Assembly: GCA_031276035.1 (NCBI GenBank)
Contig: JAISNV010000026.1
Span: 1 to 37,365 of the forward strand
Length of the DNA: 37,365 nucleotides
Direction: 5' to 3'
DNA from: Bacteroidales bacterium
GTDB taxonomy: Bacteria; Bacteroidota; Bacteroidia; Bacteroidales; BM520
Positions 1 through 7,172 of this stretch are shown here, one piece after another. A program made the translations under genes and the position numbers. Each line of letters starts with the position of its first letter. Positions within the stretch are counted from its first letter, which is position 1. The notes below the pieces were generated by a model. The model did not search any database, had not been told where the DNA came from, and was given only the letters and a program-made list of their open reading frames with translations.

Positions 1-1
1 A

Positions 2-325
2 CGACAACACAATAAATTTATTGAAAATGAGAAATATGCCAAACAAATGATACGAAAACGCAGCTCAACGGTAGAACCTGTTCTGGGAACACTACTCAAT
101 TTTACCGGCATGAGAAAAATCTATGCCCGTGGCATCGGGCAAGCCGAAAAGCACGTGCTTATGGCATCGCTGTGCTATAACCTGAAGAAAATGATGAAAT
201 TCCGTGTAAAAAAGTCGCAGGTTCAGGTAAACTACGCTCCAATTATAGATAAAATGCAGGAAACCTCCGATTTATTTAGTTTAGGTCTTATCAGGCTTAT
301 TTCCCTTCGATTTAAGCCTATATAG
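2..325 (+). CDS. IS1182-like transposase, C-terminal fragment (cut by window edge)
   Basis: The reading frame is already open at base 2 and runs to a TAG at 323-325, so this is the end of a gene that begins left of the window. The visible part has the pattern of the last part of a DDE transposase of the IS1182/IS5-like kind: an R-K-R-S-S-T-V-E-P-V-L-G stretch (the E belongs to the third catalytic position in this fold), then a G-M-R-K-I-Y-A-R-G-I-G block and an A-S-L-C-Y-N-L-K-K block near the end. The family assignment is from memory of these motifs. No terminal inverted repeat can be checked because the other end is missing. It lies just downstream of the accessory DUF488 operon, which is read toward it. 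Confidence 0.7.
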   Translation, partial: RQHNKFIENEKYAKQMIRKRSSTVEPVLGTLLNFTGMRKIYARGIGQAEKHVLMASLCYNLKKMMKFRVKKSQVQVNYAPIIDKMQETSDLFSLGLIRLISLRFKPI

Positions 326-426
326 TTTTGGGAAAAACAATCCGGTTACAAAAATAGGATCGCTTAAAATGCCTTATTTTAAACCGAAATTTTACCTGTT
401 CTAATAATTATTGATGAATTTTGGAA

Positions 427-455
427 GTTGTGCAACAGTTACGCTTGTTGTGTGC
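427..455. repeat. Boundary repeat at the downstream end of the DUF488 operon
   Basis: On the plus strand there is GTTGTGCAAC (427-436), ten bases, then GTTGTGTGC (447-455), just beyond the stop of the last operon gene at 473. Related words occur at the other end of the operon: GTTGCAC (3875-3881) and GCACATAAC (3900-3908). The reverse complement of GCACATAAC matches GTTGTGTGC at 8 of 9 bases, and GTTGCAC is the reverse complement of GTGCAAC inside the first word. This suggests an element or cassette boundary, but the words are short. Confidence 0.4.
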
Positions 456-472
456 TGTGGTTCTTTGTCAAT

Positions 473-1135
473 CTAAATTTCGAAAATTTTACTTACAAAT
501 TTATATGCTTGTTTTTCACCAGTATTAGGATTAACCCAGTCATCAATTTCTTTAGGAATTGAAGTTATAATATATGCATTGTCAAAAGTAATATCTTCCT
601 CTTTTATTCTGTTATAAAAATCTTGGTCTGTCATAGAAACTCCAATAATTGTGTGTTGAGCACCAGTCAATTTAAAATCAATTTTTGCCTTGTTCCAATT
701 ATTTTGATAAATTCTCACATTTGACACTCTCATTATCGATTCTGAAGGCTCACTTACAGCAGCAAATTCTTGTTCATTTAAAAATGGTCTATAATTACCC
801 CAAAAACCTTTGTAAGCGTATTTTTGATATGCCCAATCAAGAATCTCCTTCTCGGTTCCGTTTCCATTATTCAAGCGTCCTTTACTCTTGTTCTTGCAAG
901 AACTATTATCAATAATCCAATTCTCTTGTTGCTTACCTTGTGGCTTTGGTCTACCATCAAACTCAATAATATCAAGAGGTTTTGCAAAGTCAATTTCATG
1001 TCCTTGAACCGCACCTGCATGACCATCATCTTTTACTATTCTAATCCATTTACTTGGGTCATCTAAATCAAGTCCACCAGGACATAAGCCGCCAGCTTTA
1101 CAACTGACTGCCATTAGTAGTACTCTCTTTCTCAT
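473..1135 (-). CDS. Dual-OB-domain-like protein, last gene of the DUF488 operon
   Basis: This is a 220-residue soluble protein with no signal peptide or membrane segment. The N-terminus has two cysteines and glycines (C12, G15-G16, C18, G20-G21) followed by a W-I-R motif. That resembles the protein family annotated as 'dual OB-containing domain', which I recall as a companion of DUF488 in bacterial conflict-type operons; I could not verify this. OB folds usually bind nucleic acid or oligonucleotides, so a sensing or binding role is an inference. The start overlaps the stop of the upstream DUF488 gene by four bases (ATGA, 1132-1135), which implies translational coupling. It is the final gene of a four-gene minus-strand operon. 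Confidence 0.6.
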   Translation of the reverse strand: MRKRVLLMAVSCKAGGLCPGGLDLDDPSKWIRIVKDDGHAGAVQGHEIDFAKPLDIIEFDGRPKPQGKQQENWIIDNSSCKNKSKGRLNNGNGTEKEILDWAYQKYAYKGFWGNYRPFLNEQEFAAVSEPSESIMRVSNVRIYQNNWNKAKIDFKLTGAQHTIIGVSMTDQDFYNRIKEEDITFDNAYIITSIPKEIDDWVNPNTGEKQAYKFVSKIFEI

Positions 1136-1599
1136 TTCAAATTTCCTCCAAATTTAATATCCTTACTAAATTTGTTAAGCAACATATTACTGACTAATCT
1201 CCTATGGCATTTTTCTGTTGTATGTTCTGAACAGAGTAAAACAACATTATGATAATTTTTAAACTGCTCTACAAAATTCCCAATTTTTGATTTTTTTTCT
1301 AAGTATTGATTAAACTCTTTTTCAAACAATTTATAATCTTTACTCATAGCAGAACCTTTGGTTCTTACTTCTTTTAATAATTCATTTTGTGGTGCTAAGT
1401 CAACTCTATGAACATATTTGCAACCGTCAACTAATTTATCCAAAAAGAAAGGCAAATCCTTTTCAAAGGCAAAGCGTGACAGTTGTCCGTTAGGATTTAA
1501 TCGAATGTCAACAAGACAATCAATTTTATTTTTTTTCAAAATCCCAAAAAACTCTTCTGCTGTTTTCTGAGTAAAACCAATGTTAAATAAATTAATCAT
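1132..1599 (-). CDS. DUF488 family protein (short paralogue, 155 aa)
   Basis: The protein shows the DUF488 pattern: an N-terminal N-I-G-F-T strand, an L-V-D-I-R-x-N-P core, and near the C-terminus the diagnostic C-S-E...K-C-H-R motif (L-L-C-S-E-H-T-T-E-K-C-H-R-R). The biochemical activity of DUF488 is not established to my knowledge; the conserved Cys/His/Arg set suggests a catalytic or metal site. It is shorter and quite different in sequence from the DUF488 protein encoded immediately upstream, so the pair is not a recent duplication. Its start overlaps the end of that gene by eight bases (1592-1599), and its stop overlaps the next gene by four. Confidence 0.85.
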   Translation of the reverse strand: MINLFNIGFTQKTAEEFFGILKKNKIDCLVDIRLNPNGQLSRFAFEKDLPFFLDKLVDGCKYVHRVDLAPQNELLKEVRTKGSAMSKDYKLFEKEFNQYLEKKSKIGNFVEQFKNYHNVVLLCSEHTTEKCHRRLVSNMLLNKFSKDIKFGGNLK

Positions 1600-2395
1600 A
1601 TTCTTCGAATTTTTGATTGTTAGTATTTTTTGCTTTTTTCCATCCGTGCATTAAATTCCAGTAACGGTCACAGAAGTCATTTATCTTTTCTTGTTGAGTT
1701 TTTCCAAAATAATTATCAATTTTCGCTGGTTCAAAAATTGAAGAATTTAAAACATCTATTTTTTTTATTTCAGATTTATTTAATACTATTTCTGATAACT
1801 GTTTATTTATATTTTCATTGGAGACAGTTTCAATATTACCATTTTGATTTTTAATGATATGTTCTATATCTAACCATTCTCCAAACTTTTGTTCGATCTT
1901 TTTGCTTACTAAAAAATACCTATGACAGTCAATTGGTCTTTTCTCGCTACATATAAGGGCAAGCTTGTAATTATTATCATACGCTGTTTCTATTCTTTTT
2001 ATTCCATCGGAAAAATATTCATTTCTTCTAAATTTTTGAAAATCAACTATCTCTTCATCAGCATAAAGTTCTGTATCTTCTGGTCGGTTGCTTTTTGAAA
2101 TAGGAAATATGCTTTCAAAAAATATATCAGTAGCTTTAGAAAAAACATCTTGCGTTGGACTTGCTTTTGCTCCCAGTTCTGGCATATGACCATATGAAAT
2201 GGAGAAATGTTTACTTGCAGCTTTTAAATTGTCGGCATTACATTGTGGATACTGCTTGGAATATGGCATAGAGCGAACATCAATCAAATGAGTAACATTA
2301 AATTCTTTTAATGTTTTGAACATTTTTTCAATGTCAATAACAGCTCCATTTTGAAATAAGGTGTAGCCCAAAGTGTATAATTTTCGTTTTTCCAT
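1592..2395 (-). CDS. DUF488 family protein (long paralogue, 267 aa)
   Basis: Canonical DUF488 features are present: the opening Y-T-L-G-Y-T, the H-L-I-D-V-R-S-M-P-Y-S core followed by a Q-Y-P-Q-C-N segment, an L-G-A-K-A block, and the A-L-I-C-S-E-K-R-P-I-D-C-H-R motif. About 90 residues follow the DUF488 core; they are charged, have no recognisable domain, and end in an N-Q-K-F-E-E-Y-D tail. The ATG at 2395-2393 lies one base after the stop of the HAD gene, and the 3' end overlaps the next gene, so all four genes are probably one transcript. Two divergent DUF488 proteins side by side suggest a hetero-oligomer or two successive steps (inference). Confidence 0.88.
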   Translation of the reverse strand: MEKRKLYTLGYTLFQNGAVIDIEKMFKTLKEFNVTHLIDVRSMPYSKQYPQCNADNLKAASKHFSISYGHMPELGAKASPTQDVFSKATDIFFESIFPISKSNRPEDTELYADEEIVDFQKFRRNEYFSDGIKRIETAYDNNYKLALICSEKRPIDCHRYFLVSKKIEQKFGEWLDIEHIIKNQNGNIETVSNENINKQLSEIVLNKSEIKKIDVLNSSIFEPAKIDNYFGKTQQEKINDFCDRYWNLMHGWKKAKNTNNQKFEEYD

Positions 2396-2396
2396 T

Positions 2397-3821
2397 TTAT
2401 AACTCTCTTAAGTTCGTGTTTTGGGTAATATTGTGTACAATTTCATTTGTAAATATAATTTCAATTATATCGTTTTTGTCGTTATTCTTAAAAACATCTG
2501 AATATTTAGCCAACAGTTCACTAACTTTTTGGTTGTACTCTGAATGTTGAAAATTAATGAATATTTTACTTGCTTTAGCAATATTATGTATGTATATCAA
2601 AATAAACTCTTCAAGTCCTATTTCAAAATATCTGCAACTTATTGCCCAGTTGTGAATGAGAAATGTGTCATATGTAAGTTTATAAGTGATTGCTGAGCAG
2701 ATTCCCAAATTTTCACCATTTTCTCTACATATTTCAAAATATACTGATTTTGCATCACAATCAAACTCATCATCATTCTTAGAGAATTTAAATTGGTTTG
2801 ATTTAGAGTACAATTTTATGGATTCAGTATGTTTGTCATCACTGATTATTTTGACATTTAGTGTAGGTAAAGAGTTTTGAGACCGTTCCGTTTTAATTAT
2901 TTTGTATTGTTTTCTTCTACTCTGCGAATTTAACGACAACTCAATTCTTTCAAATATACAACCAGCAATTAATTGATTTATTAATTCATTATGATTTGTC
3001 CATTCAGGTACAAATACTTCTGGTAATTTAAGTTTCACTTCATCTCTAACTATTTGATTATCGTCAATAAATACGATTGAATTTGGTAAAATGGAGAGTT
3101 GTCCCGCTATTTTTCTAATATTTTCACTTTTAATGTTATTATTAGCAATAATGTAATCAATCTGATTTTTTAATGGAAAAGTGTTGTCATCTAATTTTTC
3201 TATTGTTGATTCAACCATTTTAGAATCATTTCTTGAACAAATTGCAATAAAAATGCCTAATTCATTGGCCAAAGATTTAACAAATTTCATAAATGCGATA
3301 AAAGGAGACCCTTGTTCCGATTGCAAATTTTCTTTTATCTTATCTATTCCAATTTCGGAAAGGGTTCCCAACCATAATGTGTCATCTAAATCAAGTACTA
3401 TCGCTTTATATAATACTTTTAATTTGCTTATTATCTGTTCAATAATCCTCATAATAATTATTCCAACAACCGATATGTCTGTTCTACTTGAAAGTTCAAC
3501 AATAGAAGGTAGATTTTGAATTTGATATTTGAAGTTGTATGACGTATTCTTTGTTATGTTTTTGCAAGTAATGTCGATTTCATTAATACTTTCTTGGTTG
3601 CCATCATTTTCTATCGTAAAATTGTTCTGTCTAAGTTCTTCAATCAAGCTAACTAAAACCGTATCGTCTTTTATAATAAACTTATTAAGTCCTTTTATAG
3701 CAACAACAAATTCATCTGTATTGTAATCGCGAAATTTTTTGACAAAGTCATTTATATAAACTCGTAGAAATGCGTTGTCAATTTTCATCATTTCGTTTCT
3801 TGTTTTTTCTGATTTAGTCAT
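2397..3821 (-). CDS. FkbH-like HAD-IIIC protein with GNAT-like C-terminal region
   Basis: This is the first gene of the DUF488 operon, 474 residues. Residues 1-135 match nothing I recognise. A HAD domain follows: motif I D-L-D-D-T-L-W (D144, D146), motif II C-S-R-N-D (S196), a lysine near 231 and motif IV F-I-D-D-N (D253, D254). These are the residues of a phosphotransfer-type HAD. The downstream region contains K-S-N-Q-F-K-F-S, matching the K-T-N-Q-F-N element of FkbH-type proteins that leads into a GNAT-like fold. Known FkbH proteins load glyceryl groups from 1,3-bisphosphoglycerate onto carrier proteins, but no carrier protein or polyketide gene is visible here, so the substrate is unknown. 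Internal Met codons at residues 11 and 12 are alternative starts. Confidence 0.8.
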   Translation of the reverse strand: MTKSEKTRNEMMKIDNAFLRVYINDFVKKFRDYNTDEFVVAIKGLNKFIIKDDTVLVSLIEELRQNNFTIENDGNQESINEIDITCKNITKNTSYNFKYQIQNLPSIVELSSRTDISVVGIIIMRIIEQIISKLKVLYKAIVLDLDDTLWLGTLSEIGIDKIKENLQSEQGSPFIAFMKFVKSLANELGIFIAICSRNDSKMVESTIEKLDDNTFPLKNQIDYIIANNNIKSENIRKIAGQLSILPNSIVFIDDNQIVRDEVKLKLPEVFVPEWTNHNELINQLIAGCIFERIELSLNSQSRRKQYKIIKTERSQNSLPTLNVKIISDDKHTESIKLYSKSNQFKFSKNDDEFDCDAKSVYFEICRENGENLGICSAITYKLTYDTFLIHNWAISCRYFEIGLEEFILIYIHNIAKASKIFINFQHSEYNQKVSELLAKYSDVFKNNDKNDIIEIIFTNEIVHNITQNTNLREL

Positions 3822-3874
3822 TCCTTAATGTCGTTTTTTAGCAAGTTTTTTCTGTTTTATCGCATTCGTTTTTT

Positions 3875-3908
3875 GTTGCACCGTTGTCATTTTACCATTG
3901 CACATAAC
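3875..3908. repeat. Boundary repeat at the upstream end of the DUF488 operon
   Basis: GTTGCAC (3875-3881), an 18-base spacer and GCACATAAC (3900-3908) lie about 50 bases upstream of the first operon start. They are related, in reverse complement, to the words at 427-455 beyond the other end of the operon. Together the two blocks bracket the four genes and could mark an inserted cassette. Confidence 0.4.
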
Positions 3909-3969
3909 TCATAAATACACGCACCTCTATTTCGTCTAGCATTCCATAAAAATTCCTTCTTTCTCTCAT
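3892..3969 (-). pseudogene. 25-codon ORF, possible truncated gene start
   Basis: On the minus strand an ATG at 3969 opens 25 codons (M-R-E-R-R-N-F-Y-G-M-L-D-E-I-E...) ending at a TAA at 3892-3894, inside the boundary repeat. It lies 66 bases after a good TACCTTTG promoter box. The codon choice looks protein-like. It could be the N-terminal remnant of a resident gene cut when the DUF488 operon arrived, a leader peptide, or chance. I recognise no family in so short a sequence. Confidence 0.3.
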
Positions 3970-4034
3970 AATCACATATTTAGTTGTTAAATCGGTTTTT
4001 TATGTGTACTTCGTCTGTTAAAAAAACAACTTCG

Positions 4035-4042
4035 CAAAGGTA
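4035..4042 (-). promoter_or_regulatory. Candidate -7 box TACCTTTG, minus strand
   Basis: The plus strand reads CAAAGGTA, giving an exact TAnnTTTG Bacteroidetes -7 element on the minus strand. It could drive the 25-codon ORF and read on through the boundary repeat into the DUF488 operon, with a leader of about 210 bases to the HAD start. No clear -33 TTTG was seen. Confidence 0.45.
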
Positions 4043-4162
4043 AGAAAATTCTATAAAAATATATAATGTTTTTTAATCTTTTTCACTAATTCAATTATCA
4101 TCATGTTTTTAATATCAATTTATTAATTCTGTAAGTTTTGTCAATTTGTCTGTAAATTTTCA

Positions 4163-4170
4163 TACTTTCG
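4163..4170 (+). promoter_or_regulatory. Candidate -7 box TACTTTCG, very close to the start codon
   Basis: One mismatch to TAnnTTTG. A TTTG word at 4137-4140 lies 22 bases upstream as a possible -33 element. The box ends four bases before the ATG at 4175, so a transcript from it would have almost no leader. Confidence 0.45.
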
Positions 4171-4174
4171 CGAA

Positions 4175-4921
4175 ATGAAAAATCAACTTTTTAAACTTAT
4201 TTTCATAGTCTTGCTTTTTGTAAGTATTAAAGGTTTGGCGCAAAACGGAAATGAATTTTCGATTGCTTCGGGATTTTTGCAGTTGAAGGAAGAGTTTAAT
4301 CAAGGAATGGTGTTTGATGGTGTGCAGTTTGATTTTCAATATAAAAAATCGTGGTCATTTTCTAAGTTTGAAATTTCTTATCAGCCGGAAGTAGCGATAG
4401 GAGTTTCTTTTGATAGAAAAATGACAGCAGTGAATTTTGATCTTAGTCCGGTTAATGTTACGTTTGTTGCTACGGTTTTTGAGAGAAATGCGCACGAACT
4501 TAAAGTCGGCGGCAATTTCGCAACAAATTACAATTATCAGGCCTATCCGGATTTACATAGCGGGCATCTTTTCTGGTTTACCGAAATCGGATTATCGCCG
4601 CAAATCGAGTATTCATATAAGTGGAAAAATCAACTTGTTAATGTTCTGTTTACTAATTCTTTGCTGGGATTTGTTTCTCGTCCGGAAAAAAATGATCCGT
4701 ATTTCTATTCGCTGAAATTTGTCGATTTTATTAAGTTTGCACATCAAGATTTGAAATTCGGAAGTTTCGACAAATATAATCATACTCAAATTTCAATAAC
4801 TTATATTCCAAATATTTCCGGGAAACATTCTTTTGCATTAGGTGCGGATTATGAGGATGTTTATTTCGGTGTGCGTTTTCAAAAATTAATTTATTATTTG
4901 CGATGGAAGTTTTCGTTTTAA
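4175..4921 (+). CDS. Small outer-membrane beta-barrel-like protein
   Basis: The 248-residue product starts with a clean signal peptide (K-N-Q-L then a hydrophobic run, cleavage likely after G-L-A at residue 22). The mature part is dominated by alternating polar/aromatic strands and ends in W-K-F-S-F; a terminal phenylalanine is typical of outer-membrane barrels. I recognise no specific family. The size fits an 8- to 12-strand barrel. The start is fixed by the signal peptide. The last 19 bases overlap the start of the serine hydrolase lipoprotein gene, so the two are co-transcribed and probably translationally coupled. The function is unknown; the pairing may be only for coordinated expression in the envelope. 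Confidence 0.7.
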   Translation: MKNQLFKLIFIVLLFVSIKGLAQNGNEFSIASGFLQLKEEFNQGMVFDGVQFDFQYKKSWSFSKFEISYQPEVAIGVSFDRKMTAVNFDLSPVNVTFVATVFERNAHELKVGGNFATNYNYQAYPDLHSGHLFWFTEIGLSPQIEYSYKWKNQLVNVLFTNSLLGFVSRPEKNDPYFYSLKFVDFIKFAHQDLKFGSFDKYNHTQISITYIPNISGKHSFALGADYEDVYFGVRFQKLIYYLRWKFSF

Positions 4922-6012
4922 AAATAAAATATTTATTATTGATAATTGTCTGTTTCTGTTTTACTTCGTGTTTGAAGGAAGAAAAACTGAAAACGGAATT
5001 TGTTACTTTTGTTCCCGAAACGCTCAATGACGGTTGGATTATTTCTTCGCCTTATGATGAACAAATGGATGAAAAAAAACTGGAAGATATTTATCGTTAT
5101 TTCCATGAAAACAACGACTTGTGGCAAGTGCGGAGTCTTTTGGTTTTCAAAAATGATAAGTTAATTTCGGAAAGTTATACAAAATCCGAAAGTGATAAAA
5201 CGGAACCGGCCGCAATCTGGTCGTGTACGAAACAGGTTTTGGGATTGCTTACGGGAATTGCAATTGATTCCGGATTTATTGTTTCAACAGACGATAAAAT
5301 AAGTTATTACCTGCCGCAGATTGTTGATAATTTCCCAGATAAAGCTGATATTTCTATTGATAATTTATTGACGATGCAATCCGGAATTGCTTTTGAAAAT
5401 GATGGCTTTAACGGTCAGTCAGCCCAACTTTTGCGACAAATTCCCGATAATAGTCTGAATTTTGTACTTTCTTTGCAGATGCAGAATCCTCAAGGTACGG
5501 TTTTCAATTATAACGACGGCGATCCCCATATAATTTCGGCAATTATCCAAAAGCAAACCGGCGCAACTGTTAAGGATTGGGCAAATACGGTTCTTTTCTC
5601 GCAATTGAATATAAAAAACTGGGATTGGATTGTTTATAAAGATAACATTACAATGGGCGCCTTTGGTATTTTAATGACACCGCGCGAGCTTGCGAAAATC
5701 GGACAGTGCATTTTGAATAAAGGAATGTGGAATGGAAAACGGATTGTCTCGGAAGAATGGATTGAAAGAATGACGAGTGTTGAAGTTGAACATACAAATG
5801 TCGGAAAATCTTTCGGTTATTACTGGTGGATAGATATTGAAAGGGATATTGTTTTTATGTATGGTCATGGCGGACAGTTTGTATTTATTGATTCCGGAAA
5901 AAATCTGATGGTGGTAATTACCTCCGAACCTAATACGCAAGGTAAATATATGTTTTCATTGGAGAAAAGTCTTGAGGTATTCGACATGATAAAAGAAACG
6001 ATTTACGAATAA
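4903..6012 (+). CDS. Serine hydrolase lipoprotein, class C beta-lactamase-like fold
   Basis: A 369-residue protein with a lipoprotein signal peptide and a lipobox F-T-S-C (Cys23). It then shows the class C beta-lactamase/penicillin-binding motifs: S-C-T-K at 107-110 (nucleophile Ser107 and Lys110), F-N-Y-N-D with Tyr203 as the second motif, and Y-G-H-G-G around 320-324 in place of the K-T-G triad. Such 'beta-lactamase-related serine hydrolases' act on esters or peptides in the periplasm, and the substrate cannot be told from sequence; resistance to beta-lactams should not be assumed. The ATG at 4903 lies inside the upstream gene, and no other standard start precedes the signal sequence. A strong hairpin follows at 6095-6124. 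Confidence 0.88.
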   Translation: MEVFVLKIKYLLLIIVCFCFTSCLKEEKLKTEFVTFVPETLNDGWIISSPYDEQMDEKKLEDIYRYFHENNDLWQVRSLLVFKNDKLISESYTKSESDKTEPAAIWSCTKQVLGLLTGIAIDSGFIVSTDDKISYYLPQIVDNFPDKADISIDNLLTMQSGIAFENDGFNGQSAQLLRQIPDNSLNFVLSLQMQNPQGTVFNYNDGDPHIISAIIQKQTGATVKDWANTVLFSQLNIKNWDWIVYKDNITMGAFGILMTPRELAKIGQCILNKGMWNGKRIVSEEWIERMTSVEVEHTNVGKSFGYYWWIDIERDIVFMYGHGGQFVFIDSGKNLMVVITSEPNTQGKYMFSLEKSLEVFDMIKETIYE

Positions 6013-6094
6013 TTTCCGAAAATAAATCTGTTAACAGTAAATACTATTTTAATAGGAAATTTTAATTTAAAAAGGTATTCTATTGTTTATCAAA

Positions 6095-6124
6095 AACGCA
6101 TAAGTTTCTATTAACTTATGCGTT
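6095..6124. terminator. Perfect 12-bp hairpin between convergent genes
   Basis: The arms AACGCATAAGTT (6095-6106) and AACTTATGCGTT (6113-6124) are perfect complements around a six-base loop. It lies about 80 bases after the serine hydrolase stop and about 60 bases after the stop of the convergent lipoprotein gene, as expected of a bidirectional terminator, although there is no long T run. Confidence 0.65.
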
Positions 6125-6181
6125 ATCGATACTTATATTTGCTAATCCGATTCATGAATTACACAATCGGACATAATTTTA

Positions 6182-6781
6182 CTATCTTATTTCAATAAGC
6201 TTTTTCAATTTTTTCAAATCATTATTCCGTAATTTTACGGATATCATACTCGGACCGGCATAATAACGAAATATTATTTGATTTGAATTTCTGATTTTGG
6301 AAACCATATCATCGGTTAATTTATAGCTGAACCGCGTTATTTTTCTGTTATCTTCCGAAAAGCCCGTAACAACGGAAATAGTTGTGGAGTCTGCCGTCAT
6401 AACATCGGATTTGTTTTCCGAAATTCTTCTGGAAAATTCATATTCTTTATTTTCAATATTGATGTTGAATATTTCTCCATCTGCGATTAAGAATACCTTA
6501 TCGTCAAGTTTAAAGCCGCGGCTTGCTAAATTCAGAGCGTCATAAACGCGATAAGTTTCTTTATTTCCTTTTATTTCTTTCACAAAAGTCTGATCCAGAT
6601 ACAAAAGGGGTGTTTTACGGTTTCTGTCTTTAGTTGTATGCCTGAATGAAACTCTTTTTGTGGAATATACTACATCACTTTCTTGAATAATCCGGCTCGA
6701 CATTATGCAACTTTGAAAAATAAAAGGAATGGTAATCACCATTAATGTGATGATTGTTTTAATGTTGATTTTGTTTTTCAT
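6182..6781 (-). CDS. Lipoprotein of unknown function (199 aa)
   Basis: The N-terminus has a basic segment, a hydrophobic run and a lipobox F-Q-S-C with Cys25, so this is a membrane-anchored lipoprotein. The rest is a single basic, beta-rich domain with no motif I recognise; it has no further cysteine and no obvious catalytic set. It is transcribed alone: a convergent terminator lies downstream and an exact TACTTTTG box about 100 bases upstream on the same strand. It is divergent from the AraC-type regulator gene across about 390 bases, so regulation by that protein is possible but nothing shows it directly. Confidence 0.75.
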   Translation of the reverse strand: MKNKINIKTIITLMVITIPFIFQSCIMSSRIIQESDVVYSTKRVSFRHTTKDRNRKTPLLYLDQTFVKEIKGNKETYRVYDALNLASRGFKLDDKVFLIADGEIFNINIENKEYEFSRRISENKSDVMTADSTTISVVTGFSEDNRKITRFSYKLTDDMVSKIRNSNQIIFRYYAGPSMISVKLRNNDLKKLKKLIEIR

Positions 6782-7172
6782 AATAAGTATATTTTAAAAT
6801 TTAACAGTAAATCTAAAGTTTTTCAGCAATTTCAATTCAATGAAAAATTAATTTTACGAAAATAAATAAAATTCTCATATAATCCAAAAGTAAAAATTAT
6901 TTTCTATTTATACGAAAGTATGAAAAGAAACGTTATAAATCTTTTCACTCAAAATGATTCTTCCAATTTTATATTCTCATAATTAATAAATTATAATCTC
7001 TCCGCATTTATAAATTGAAATTATTAATTATTTTTATGATTAAATAACTTTATGTAGATATCTTCGTTATACGAATATTAAATCATCATTGTCAATCGAC
7101 AATTAAATCGGTTGAATTATATATATGGCTATGAATTAAACTCATAATCAACAAATTAATTTATTTTTTTAT
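6782..7172. other. Divergent intergenic region, lipoprotein / AraC regulator
   Basis: 391 bases, very AT-rich. It holds the minus-strand box at 6885-6892, a small perfect palindrome TTCGT-TAT-ACGAA (7063-7075) that could be an operator, and a near-consensus TAACTTTA at 7045-7052 that may serve the AraC-type gene. No ORF of interest was seen. Confidence 0.6.
6885..6892 (-). promoter_or_regulatory. Candidate -7 box TACTTTTG for the lipoprotein gene
   Basis: The plus strand reads CAAAAGTA, an exact TAnnTTTG box on the minus strand, about 100 bases before the lipoprotein start at 6781. Confidence 0.5.

Larger units (their letters stand above)
3822..4174. other. Intergenic region between the DUF488 operon and the barrel gene
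   Basis: This is a 353-base AT-rich divergent region. It contains the boundary repeat (3875-3908), the 25-codon minus-strand ORF (3892-3969), a minus-strand TACCTTTG box (4035-4042) and a plus-strand TACTTTCG box (4163-4170). No other gene was seen. Confidence 0.7.

Noticed and set aside
2397..3821. Polyketide-type glyceryl-loading enzyme (true FkbH)
   Set aside because: There is no acyl carrier protein, ketosynthase or related dehydrogenase nearby and no N-terminal SGNH region; only the HAD and GNAT-like parts resemble FkbH.
4903..6012. Beta-lactam resistance gene
   Set aside because: The S-x-x-K and Y-x-N-like motifs define a broad serine hydrolase family; nothing shows beta-lactam hydrolysis.
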